NCBI GenBank assembly: GCA_016178055.1
Contig: JACOUC010000025.1
Coordinates: 1-33,171 of the forward strand
Origin: Chlamydiota bacterium
Lineage (GTDB): Bacteria > Auribacterota > JACPWU01
DNA: 33,171 bases
Reading direction: 5' to 3'
In this document: in pieces, positions 14,408 through 21,117 of the stretch
Layout of the letters: each line of letters starts with the position of its first letter
Position numbering within the stretch: position 1 is the first letter of the stretch
Program-made: the position numbers and the translations under genes
The notes under the pieces: model-generated
Databases searched by the model: none
Told to the model about the DNA's origin: nothing
What the model saw: the letters and a program-made list of their open reading frames with translations, nothing else

Positions 14408-16330
14408 TCACACCCCCAATTTAACTATGAAGGTTGTCCCCTTATGAAGTTCGCTCTTTACCTCAATATCCCCCTCGTGTTTTTCTATAATGCCCTTACT
14501 TACGGCTAGACCCAGTCCAATACCCTTGGCCTTGGTGGTGAAAAACGGATCAAAGAGTTTTTTGATATCTTCAGGAGCAATACCCGTTCCGGCATCGGCA
14601 AATTCAATCTCCAGGCAATCTTTTCCTTTCAGTCCGGCCTTATTGAGCCTAGAAGATATTTTTAACTCTCCTCCCTGGGGCATAGCCTGACAAGCATTCA
14701 GAATGATATTTAAAAACACCTGCCTCAGTTGATCTCTATCCGCTGATGATTTAGGCAAACTTGGAAGAAGATTTTTAATCACCTTCACATTTTCCTGCAC
14801 ATTGGCTACAGCAATGGATTCTTCTACAACCTCATTCACATCTATCGGTATTAACTCAGGTTTACGTGTCCTGGAGAAACCCAATAGATCGGAAATAATC
14901 TTATTGGAATTAGCAATCTCTCTTTCAACAATCCCCAGATGCTTGGCCAGCTTGGGGTCTTCCTCTCCAACCTTACTCTTAATATAATAAACGGCATTCT
15001 TAATGACCCCCAATGGATTTCTCAGTTCATGGCCCACACCTGCCGCAAGCTGACCCACGGCGGCTAATTTCTCTTTCTGAACCAATTCCTCCTGTGTTGT
15101 CCGAAGCTCCTCATTTGAAGTCTCTAATTCCTCTGTAGTCTGCTGTAGTTCTTCGTTGGAAGTTTCTAGCTCTTCATTAGTTTGCCGCAGCTCTTCATTC
15201 ATTGTTTGGAGCTCTTCGTTTCTCTTCTGAATCTCATCAGTCATCTGATTAAATGAAAAAGCTAAATCCCCAATTTCATCCTTTGCCTTAACCTCTGCAC
15301 GTTTAGTCAAGTCTCCACCTGCAATCATCCTGGTCACCCCAGCCAAATTTAAAATGGGCGAAATGACGCTTTTTCTTAATAAGAAAATAATGAGCACACT
15401 TATAGCAAGAACGATGAATACAGCGAGTAAGATTATTCCATTTCTGGCAGAAGCAATCAGGCCCTGGATGTAAGGAACGGACATGGCTACCTCTACTACG
15501 GATATTTCTTCCTTCTGGCCCGATTTCGTATAAATAGGAAGTGTCTTACTATAAACCTCTTTACCCTCCATTATTTCAAAGCCCGCATAGCTCTTACCTG
15601 TTTCAAGTACTTCCTTTACATCTTCATACCCTGCAATCGTACCCAACTCATCCCTATCTGTATCAGCAATTATTTTTCTAGTAGTGTCATATATCTCTAC
15701 CTGATCTACCCCTGCCTGCTTCCCCAGATTTTCTGTTAGCATCTGAAGATAACTAGCATTATTATTTTTATCAGCCATAATCTTTTGCAGATTTAACTGC
15801 ACAATGGTAGATAAAATCTCTGCCTGCTCCTTAATAGTAAGTTCTTTTTCTATCGCCTCTAGGTCCATCGTTACCTCAGCTACCCCTACAAGTTCCTTCT
15901 CTACATATATTGGGAAGCATTTGGTATAAACCTCTTTTCCTTCCTTCATCTCTGTACCAGTTACTGGCTCTCCAGTTTCTATCACCTTCATCACATCTGC
16001 GGCATCCTCTCCAGTAGTCTCTTCACCAATCTCTTCTCTATCTGTATCTGCAATAACAACCTTATTTAAATCATAGACCTCAATCTGGCCCACCCCAACA
16101 GTCTTGCCTAATTCTTCAGTAATCTGTTGCATATACTCCTTATTCCTAAAGTCATCTGTAGAGACCTTGACCAATGTATGCTCCAGGGCATCAGCAATAA
16201 TATCTGCTTCCTGTTTCATCTGATGGGTGAAGAATCTTGCCTGGCTCTGGCTCATGAGATAGGCGCCTATCGCCATAACTATAACCAATGCCAAAACGAC
16301 ACTGATAATAATCTTTAATGAAATCTTCAT
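14408..16330 (-). CDS. Membrane sensor histidine kinase with duplicated sensor and HAMP
   Basis: 640 residues from the ATG at 16330, which has GGAGGG seven bases upstream; an in-frame ATG at 16345 is less likely. Order: membrane helix (about 3-26); two similar extracytoplasmic sensor halves (about 60-160 and 185-290) sharing EVYD/EIYD...IADTDR...GKEVY...LPIY-type blocks; second helix (about 297-319); HAMP (about 320-372); a long signalling helix of repeated EEL heptads (about 372-420); HisKA with H434 in GHELRNPLG; and HATPase_c with NIILNACQAM, FDPFFTTKA and GIGLGLAVS. It is the only kinase of the block with a periplasmic sensor, so it is the likely entry point. It starts two bases after the barrel gene stop, so they form one operon. 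The ligand is unknown. Confidence 0.93.
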   Translation of the reverse strand: MKISLKIIISVVLALVIVMAIGAYLMSQSQARFFTHQMKQEADIIADALEHTLVKVSTDDFRNKEYMQQITEELGKTVGVGQIEVYDLNKVVIADTDREEIGEETTGEDAADVMKVIETGEPVTGTEMKEGKEVYTKCFPIYVEKELVGVAEVTMDLEAIEKELTIKEQAEILSTIVQLNLQKIMADKNNNASYLQMLTENLGKQAGVDQVEIYDTTRKIIADTDRDELGTIAGYEDVKEVLETGKSYAGFEIMEGKEVYSKTLPIYTKSGQKEEISVVEVAMSVPYIQGLIASARNGIILLAVFIVLAISVLIIFLLRKSVISPILNLAGVTRMIAGGDLTKRAEVKAKDEIGDLAFSFNQMTDEIQKRNEELQTMNEELRQTNEELETSNEELQQTTEELETSNEELRTTQEELVQKEKLAAVGQLAAGVGHELRNPLGVIKNAVYYIKSKVGEEDPKLAKHLGIVEREIANSNKIISDLLGFSRTRKPELIPIDVNEVVEESIAVANVQENVKVIKNLLPSLPKSSADRDQLRQVFLNIILNACQAMPQGGELKISSRLNKAGLKGKDCLEIEFADAGTGIAPEDIKKLFDPFFTTKAKGIGLGLAVSKGIIEKHEGDIEVKSELHKGTTFIVKLGV

Positions 16331-16332
16331 TT

Positions 16333-17130
16333 TCACCCTCCCCATTCATAGGTTAGTGAACCGATTATCCTATAATCATCCGCCTCATCAACCAAGCCTA
16401 TGGGCGCACCCAGACCTAGCTCCAGGCCTGCCTTGGTTACATATTTTATACCTGGGGTTAGATAGAACGCATTGACGTCCTCACTTAGATTACTTTCACC
16501 ATTAAATTCTGTAATCCAATGCCACCCGATCAGATGATCCTTTCCTAAAATCCTATCGATCAAAAAGTCAACGCCAATGTTATATTCTAATTCTTCCTCA
16601 ACTTCACCATTTCGAGATTGGCTATAGGCGAAGTTTAAATCGATAACCAAATATTCAAAGGACTTCGTTATATTGATAAAACCTTCATAGGTATATTGTT
16701 CTTCTTCATCAGCAATATCCTGATCCTCCTGGACCGTTGGAAATGCCACCTCAAAGCCTACCGAGACGTAAGGAATTTCCTCATTTCCCCTCACCACTAG
16801 AAAAGTTACCCCGGCGTTTAGATTCCCGATACTATCAGTATCCTCACCCTCTTCTTCCTGCCATACATAGGGAATTGCCAGATCTAGCTCTAGCCAATCC
16901 ACAATTCCATATTCTAACTCGATAGGAACTCGATATTGTTTAAGCTCAATTTCGTTATCCCTGCGATATTCAAAATCTCCTCTAAACTGCCATTCGCCTT
17001 TCTCCTGTTGTGAGGATGCCCTCTCTGTAATAAACAGACCCTGCAATTCCTTTCTTTCTATCTCCAACTCATCTGCAAAAGAGACCCCCCAAAATACAAT
17101 CCAAAAAACCAATAAAATCCTCTTTATCAT
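16333..17130 (-). CDS. Outer-membrane beta-barrel protein with signal peptide
   Basis: 265 residues from the second of two adjacent ATGs (17130; AAGGAGG seven bases upstream; the ATG at 17133 is four bases away). The N-terminal signal peptide is MIKRILLVFWIVFWGVSFADE with likely cleavage after SFA. The rest alternates short hydrophobic and polar strands with acidic turns, ends in an aromatic/Gly segment (SLTYEWGG), and has the pattern seen in transporter-like outer-membrane proteins (VPIELEYGIVDWLELDLAIPYV). The family cannot be named with certainty. It is directly upstream of the sensor kinase, so it may affect signal entry or be a marker of the envelope response. A short open frame overlaps its start. 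Confidence 0.8.
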   Translation of the reverse strand: MIKRILLVFWIVFWGVSFADELEIERKELQGLFITERASSQQEKGEWQFRGDFEYRRDNEIELKQYRVPIELEYGIVDWLELDLAIPYVWQEEEGEDTDSIGNLNAGVTFLVVRGNEEIPYVSVGFEVAFPTVQEDQDIADEEEQYTYEGFINITKSFEYLVIDLNFAYSQSRNGEVEEELEYNIGVDFLIDRILGKDHLIGWHWITEFNGESNLSEDVNAFYLTPGIKYVTKAGLELGLGAPIGLVDEADDYRIIGSLTYEWGG

Positions 17131-17222
17131 CATGACGCCTCCTTCCTGTACATCTTCCACCGTTTATATACCAATTTCAATAATCCTTCGAGATTATCAC
17201 GTGCGATGAAAGTTCTTTCCAT
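17130..17222 (-). other. Possible 30-aa leader peptide overlapping the barrel gene start
   Basis: An ATG at 17222 opens a frame reading MERTFIARDNLEG...KRWKMYRKEAS. Its TGA stop overlaps the ATGATG start of the barrel gene, and its last codons contain that gene's AAGGAGG. No Shine-Dalgarno is seen for it. A related DNA stretch (ATAAACGGTGGAAGAT) and peptide KRWKIYQKE occur in a fragment at 18757-18885, so it may instead be the tail of a lost gene. Confidence 0.3.
17180..17197. promoter_or_regulatory. 18-bp inverted repeat upstream of the barrel-kinase operon
   Basis: ATAATC-CTTCGA-GATTAT is perfectly symmetric in its arms. It lies about 50 bases before the barrel start and could be a binding site for a dimeric regulator or a small hairpin. 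No factor can be named. Confidence 0.35.
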
Positions 17223-17233
17223 CATGTTTTTTT

Positions 17234-17255
17234 GTAGTCGCCCGATTCATCGGGC
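17234..17255. repeat. Half copy of the GTAGTCGCCC palindrome
   Basis: GTAGTCGCCCGATTCATCGGGC, which is the left half of the full repeat found at 4123. The right half is missing. It directly joins the start of the 78-bp duplicated segment at 17259. Confidence 0.75.
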
Positions 17256-17258
17256 TCC

Positions 17259-17336
17259 AAATAGGCTAACACATTGCGGCGGAGGATCAAGCCCATTTTT
17301 TCGAAACAGTCTTTTTAAGAATCTTGGCCCCTTTTT
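17259..17336. repeat. 78-bp duplicated segment, copy 1
   Basis: Matches 18334-18411 in the same orientation over its whole length with scattered substitutions. Shared blocks include AAATAGGCTAACACATTGCGG and AATCTTGGCCCCTTTT. On the minus strand one open frame includes KRLFRKNG, but no family is recognised. Confidence 0.75.
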
Positions 17337-17433
17337 AAACAATCTCAGTTTAATTTTGAAATCAGAAATACGCCTCTTGAAAATCCTTACCTCTTTATCT
17401 ACACACTCCAAAAGCCCATGGTGATCATTGCTG

Positions 17434-17805
17434 TCAAAAGCGGCCAATAGGAAGATGTCTTATCCGGTGCCGAAGCTCTTCCACAATAATGATGGATCCG
17501 GTTTGTAGCTCTTGGGAACAATCGGACAGCACCGAAGCCAGTCGGTCAATCACATGAGGGGTAATCGTATTGTGCAAGCGAAATACAATGGTACAGACAT
17601 TAGCTGCTGTTGAGAAGGCCGCTATTTCTCCAAAGTCTAAATCGAAAGTCAGAATAATTCTTCCTTCTGAAGCTCCTTTGGAAAAAATGTCCTTGTCTGA
17701 TAATTTTTGCAGTCCCTCTTCGTGCAAATGTTTCGCATCATGGCCCTGAGAGCGAAGCCAATCGATAACACGCCAAGAGACTCCCATGTCGGCTAGAAAT
17801 TTCAT
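17434..17805 (-). CDS. DUF5615 PIN-like protein, probable toxin
   Basis: 123 residues. The start MKFLADMGVSWRVIDWLRSQ carries the first acidic residue (D6). D38 and the TFDLDFGE motif (D55, D57) supply the others of a PIN-like acidic site, as in DUF5615 (Mut7-C-related) proteins. PIN-like proteins are nucleases, and DUF5615 proteins are usually encoded next to DUF433 proteins as toxin-antitoxin-like pairs. The DUF433 gene precedes it by 15 bases. Activity against RNA is inferred from the fold family. All expected acidic residues are present. Confidence 0.85.
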   Translation of the reverse strand: MKFLADMGVSWRVIDWLRSQGHDAKHLHEEGLQKLSDKDIFSKGASEGRIILTFDLDFGEIAAFSTAANVCTIVFRLHNTITPHVIDRLASVLSDCSQELQTGSIIIVEELRHRIRHLPIGRF

Positions 17806-17820
17806 TCGGACGGGGATGAT

Positions 17821-18042
17821 TTATATTGCATGAATTTGTTCTTGAGTCAGCCAGGCCGCATATTCCAAAGCTTGCTGAATATCCTCACGTGCCAGATCAG
17901 GGTAGTCGGAAAGAATCTCTTCAGTAGTTGCACCGTGTGCTATCTGTCCCACAACCACTGAGACGGGAATGCGCATCCCACGGATACAAGCCCTTCCTCC
18001 CATTATCTCGGAATCAAATGTTATTCGGTTGAATATCGTCAT
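17821..18042 (-). CDS. DUF433 protein, probable antitoxin
   Basis: 73 residues matching DUF433 throughout: RITFDSEIMGGRACIRGMRI, then PVSVVVGQIAHGATTEEILSDYPDL, then a C-terminal DIQQALEYAAWL helix. DUF433 is a small winged-helix-like domain and is the usual partner of DUF5615. It lies immediately upstream of the DUF5615 gene in the same operon, so a DNA-binding antitoxin role is likely. The ATG at 18042 is preceded by GGGAG. Confidence 0.88.
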   Translation of the reverse strand: MTIFNRITFDSEIMGGRACIRGMRIPVSVVVGQIAHGATTEEILSDYPDLAREDIQQALEYAAWLTQEQIHAI

Positions 18043-18221
18043 TTTTACTCCCTCTTTTCCTTTTCTAGCATTAACACATAGGGTATCGAGTCTTTAACAA
18101 TTTATCAAAACAATTTATCAAAAATCTTGGCAAACCATGCCTTGGTTGCTGTGGCATCAGCCTTTGTCATACAAAACCTTTCCTCGCTTCACCCAAATCC
18201 CGCGATAGAAAGTTGTCATTG

Positions 18222-18266
18222 CTAAAGCCGAAGCAGATATTTTTGATTGTTGGTCAAGATATCCAT
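18222..18266 (-). pseudogene. Degraded AbiEii-like start, second copy
   Basis: The minus strand from 18266 reads MDILTNNQKYLLRL and then a TAG stop. This is the same start as the fragment at 4832-4990 (MDILTDNQKHLLRL). The DNA at 18227-18268 matches 4939-4980 at 38 of 42 positions. Only 14 codons survive. Confidence 0.6.
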
Positions 18267-18333
18267 ATCATGGTCATCTCTTGCTCTTGATCCAAGGCGC
18301 TCGCATCGTAATCCCAAATACGATCCACATTCT

Positions 18334-18411
18334 AAATAGGCTAACACATTGCGGTAGAGAACCAAATCCATTTTTTTGAAACAGTCTTTTTAAAAATCTT
18401 GGCCCCTTTTT
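18334..18411. repeat. 78-bp duplicated segment, copy 2
   Basis: Partner of 17259-17336, same orientation. Copy 1 is interrupted on one side by the half palindrome at 17234-17255; here the sequence instead continues toward the degraded AbiEii start. Confidence 0.75.
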
Positions 18412-18420
18412 CCCGCATGC

Positions 18421-18585
18421 TCAAAAACTCACAGCGATTTTCTCCACAAACGGAATCACCTGTTGGTAGACTTCGGTTTGTTTGATACGTGCAGCAGCAG
18501 GATCAGTTGTATTAATCAGCGTAGCAGCCCTCCCGACATCCAGTTCGGGAGCCTTACTTTGTTCACGAATAGTTGATAATTTCAT
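18421..18585 (-). CDS. Hypothetical 54-aa open frame
   Basis: Reads MKLSTIREQSKAPELDVGRA and ends FVEKIAVSF. No Shine-Dalgarno and no recognised family. It stops 10 bases before the duplicated segment, with which it shares a frame, so it could be part of a broken gene. Confidence 0.25.
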   Translation of the reverse strand: MKLSTIREQSKAPELDVGRAATLINTTDPAAARIKQTEVYQQVIPFVEKIAVSF

Positions 18586-18756
18586 AACCGTGAACATTCA
18601 TAAAAAGTCATATTTTTAGGCCGTTATGAGCCATAAAGAACATAAAAACAAGCGCATGAGTGACTCCTTAGGCAATCATAGGCTAAATTTAATTAAAATC
18701 AAGCTTATTATTGCCATCGTTGCCTTCCCTTTATTCTTCATCAAACAAAAATAAGA

Positions 18757-18885
18757 TCACTTTAGGTCTCCCCCTGGGTCAACTTCAAAGATCTCCTTCT
18801 GATATATCTTCCACCGTTTATCAATGACCCTAAATCTTTCCTGTGCGGGGCCTATCCTCAGCCTTACCTGGGAAAAGATAGCCAC
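18757..18885 (-). pseudogene. 42-codon gene tail, family unknown
   Basis: An open frame from a GTG at 18885 reads RIGPAQERFRVIDKRWKIYQ and ends EVDPGGDLK. It looks like a real C-terminus without a body; a TGA lies a few codons upstream. KRWKIYQKE resembles the KRWKMYRKE of the short frame at 17130-17222. Confidence 0.3.
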
Positions 18886-19117
18886 TGATGTTCAAAAAAT
18901 AATCATCCGATAAAAGCTTGATCTTCCTGCCCCCGCATGCTTAGTACTTTGTTTCACAAATACACAATCGTATTTATGAACGGGTGTACTTAGCGTCGCA
19001 TTCGATAAATTTCAACACTCCTATATTGCGCGCATCATCTAAGCAAGTGAGTAGACTACTTTTTTCCCCTTGCCGTTTCTAATCACTACTTCTTTCTCCA
19101 AAAGATTTACAAGATCA

Positions 19118-19306
19118 TTAACCCGGATTTCTCGTCAGATTTCTTGAGCGAGACCGCCCGAGTCCGCTTTGGAGGGGAGGTTGCACGACCGAGGCCGTGT
19201 GAGGCGTACTTTACAGTACGTTGAGCAGGGCTAGACCTGAGTTTGCACGCAGAGACGAGGTGGAATTGGCGCTCTGAGTAGAAATGTGATGAGATATTCG
19301 GGCTAG
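19118..19306. mobile_element. MITE-like element (189 bp)
   Basis: The ends are imperfect inverted repeats: TTAACCCGGATTTCTCGTCA (19118-19137) and the reverse complement of 19287-19306, with 15 of 20 positions matching. The interior is GC-richer than its surroundings and contains a hairpin CGTACT-TTAC-AGTACG (19205-19220). No transposase is inside. No target duplication is visible. It lies six bases past the end of the transporter gene. Confidence 0.55.
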
Positions 19307-19311
19307 ACAAA

Positions 19312-20754
19312 TTAGAAAAAAATCCAGGTGGTGAGAAGAAAGATAGGGATGAGGATTAATAAAGAATAGCGGAAAATATATCCAAAGAAGGAAGGCATTT
19401 TTACCCCTGAGCTTTCAGCAATTGACTTCACCATAAAATTGGGTGCATTGCCGATATAGGTATTGGCCCCCATAAAAACGGAGCCCAGGGCAATGGCTTG
19501 GAGATAAGTGGGGTTTTCAGTGATTAACTTGATAATGGCGCTATGCTCGGAAAGACTGGGATAAAGACGCCCCAGAGCGGTTGAAAGAAAAGTAAGATAC
19601 GTTGGGGCATTATCCAAAAAGGAGGAAAGAATGCCTGAGGCCCAAAAAAAGTGAGCGGGTCCCTTGACGATGTGAATGACCGAGGCCATAGAACCTTCTT
19701 CCCCAACTCGTAATATGGCCAAAACGGGAATGATCGTTATAAAGATGCCGATAAAGAGAATGGCGACTTCTTTAATCGGTCCCCATGAGAATTCATTTCC
19801 CTCTCGGATGCTGTGAGGCGTGGTAAGCCAAGAGAGGGTCAACATGAGAATAAGAAATCCATCCCGTAAGCAATTCTCGATCGTCTGTTCCACCCCAAGA
19901 ATTTTTACAGAGCCCAGATGCCAAACTCCGGAGAGAATGACAGCTGCAAGTGTCCCAGCGAGTAAAAATAAATTGTGCCAGCCTTGAACGGCGAGCGTTT
20001 CGTGATGTTTGTCATAAACTTCTCGAACAATTGCTTCTTCTTTTTTCCAGAAGTAAGTGTCCATCAGAAAATAAAGAATAAGAAGAGAAATCGAGACAAA
20101 CAACATTTCTTTCCATAGGGAAAGGGTCCAGAAAAAAGGGACGCCGTGTAAGAATCCCAAAAATAGCGGAGGATCGCCCAGAGGGGTTAAACAGCCGCCG
20201 ACATTCGCAACTAAAAAAATAAAGAAGATGAGGGTATGCGTCTTGTGATGGCGATGACGATTCGCCCGAAGCAGGGGGCGAATGAAAAGCATGGTGGAAC
20301 CAGTGGTCCCGATCCAAGAAGCAAACAGGGTCCCAACAATCAGTAAAATCAAATTAATTCTGGGTGAACCATCCAGCTTCCCCCGCAAAAAAATCCCTCC
20401 TCCAATGGTAAAAAGGGTCGCAAGCAAAATGATAAAGGGAATGTAATCGATGAGAGCGGTATGAAGAATTTCATGAAGGGCATTTTCATGATACTTGATC
20501 AAGAACGGTATTGCGAAAGCCAATGCCCAGCCGATGGCAACTTTTCGAAAATGGTGATGCCAAAATTTGGGTGTGACCAGAGGGCAAAGGGCGATGGAAA
20601 GAAGAATACCTACAAAGGGAAGACCACTCCAAGCGGGTAAAACGGTTCCTAAATCGACTGGATGGTTTTCAGTCGAGGCGAAGAGTGTAGAGGGAGCAAG
20701 TTCTCCTAGAACGGTAAAAAGAAACAGATAAAATATTTTTTTTGCTAAAAACAT
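19312..20754 (-). CDS. NhaD-like sodium:proton antiporter / ion-transporter superfamily protein
   Basis: 480 residues with about 11-13 hydrophobic segments, plus an N-terminal hydrophobic segment that could be a signal or first helix. The polar in-membrane motifs are typical of the NhaD/ArsB ion transporter superfamily: LFASWIGTTGSTMLFIRPLL, then NVGGCLTPLGDPPLFLGFL, and near the C-terminus SSFLDNAPTYLTFLSTALG and ALGSVFMGANTYIGNAPNFM. These two halves with NAP/GDP turns form the ion pathway in this fold. Sodium/proton exchange is the most likely function; another anion or cation cannot be excluded. No neighbour in the same operon. A MITE-like element lies just past its stop. Confidence 0.88.
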   Translation of the reverse strand: MFLAKKIFYLFLFTVLGELAPSTLFASTENHPVDLGTVLPAWSGLPFVGILLSIALCPLVTPKFWHHHFRKVAIGWALAFAIPFLIKYHENALHEILHTALIDYIPFIILLATLFTIGGGIFLRGKLDGSPRINLILLIVGTLFASWIGTTGSTMLFIRPLLRANRHRHHKTHTLIFFIFLVANVGGCLTPLGDPPLFLGFLHGVPFFWTLSLWKEMLFVSISLLILYFLMDTYFWKKEEAIVREVYDKHHETLAVQGWHNLFLLAGTLAAVILSGVWHLGSVKILGVEQTIENCLRDGFLILMLTLSWLTTPHSIREGNEFSWGPIKEVAILFIGIFITIIPVLAILRVGEEGSMASVIHIVKGPAHFFWASGILSSFLDNAPTYLTFLSTALGRLYPSLSEHSAIIKLITENPTYLQAIALGSVFMGANTYIGNAPNFMVKSIAESSGVKMPSFFGYIFRYSLLILIPIFLLTTWIFF

Positions 20755-20775
20755 TTTTGCGCCTTTCTTTGTTTT

Positions 20776-20936
20776 GTAGTCGCCCGATTCATCCCCCCAC
20801 CAATCCAGTTGTTATCTTTAGCACGTTCATAAGCTTATGACCCGTGCGTTGACTGCTAAACAATCCCGCCACCTTGGATGGATTGGGTGGGGGGATGAAT
20901 CGGGCAGCCCGTGAGCCCCATAAATGGGGCGACTAC
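20776..20936. repeat. GTAGTCGCCC palindrome carrying an inner inverted repeat
   Basis: The outer ends are GTAGTCGCCCGATTCAT and CCATAAATGGGGCGACTAC as in the other copies. The left hairpin is split: GCCCGATTCATCCCCCCACC AATCCA pairs with TGGATT GGGTGGGGGGATGAATCGGGC about 80 bp later, with one base missing. The core includes CATAAGCTTATG, itself a palindrome. This looks like a second palindromic element inserted into the first. Confidence 0.8.
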
Positions 20937-21081
20937 AAAATGAGCTTCACTCTCATAGCAAGGAGGGGCTAGGAAAGGTAGAGACTCTTGGATGAGCTAA
21001 ACTAGAACAGAATATCACTAGAGAAGTCAAGATGATTCAGATAATAATATTGATAAATATTGATATAAATGTAAAAAGTCG

Positions 21082-21110
21082 TTGCAAAAAATTCATATTT
21101 AACATACTTT
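21082..21110 (+). promoter_or_regulatory. Candidate promoter of the ATPase gene, possibly leaderless
   Basis: TTGCAA (21082-21087) and TACTTT (21105-21110) are separated by 17 bases. Transcription would start near 21118, the ATG itself, and there is no Shine-Dalgarno upstream. A leaderless message is therefore possible. Confidence 0.35.
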
Positions 21111-21117
21111 ATTAAAT

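Larger units (their letters stand above)
18043..19311. other. Gene-poor decayed stretch (1.27 kb)
   Basis: No intact gene of ordinary size. It contains a degraded AbiEii start (18222-18266), copy 2 of a 78-bp duplicated segment (18334-18411), a 54-codon open frame (18421-18585), a 42-codon open frame resembling a gene tail (18757-18885) and a MITE-like element (19118-19306). Short peptides such as MTKADATATKAWFAKIFDKL (about 18110-18175, minus strand) look like gene ends but have no bodies. Confidence 0.75.
20755..21117. other. Intergenic region with a long nested palindrome
   Basis: No gene. Most of it is a composite inverted repeat (20776-20936), followed by about 180 bases of AT-rich sequence leading to the ATPase gene at 21118. 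Confidence 0.8.

Noticed and set aside
14157-14411. 84-aa open frame on the minus strand taken whole
   Set aside because: Its first half runs through the GTAGTCGCCC palindrome and repeat sequence. Only the last 30 codons match a family, as the first part of the frameshifted four-helix-bundle gene.
17247-17447. 66-aa open frame on the minus strand after DUF5615
   Set aside because: It overlaps the duplicated segment and ends in the half palindrome. No family and no ribosome site; listed as repeat only.
19107-19310. 67-aa open frame in the MITE-like element
   Set aside because: It follows the element end to end, has no ribosome site, and its composition is that of the repeat.
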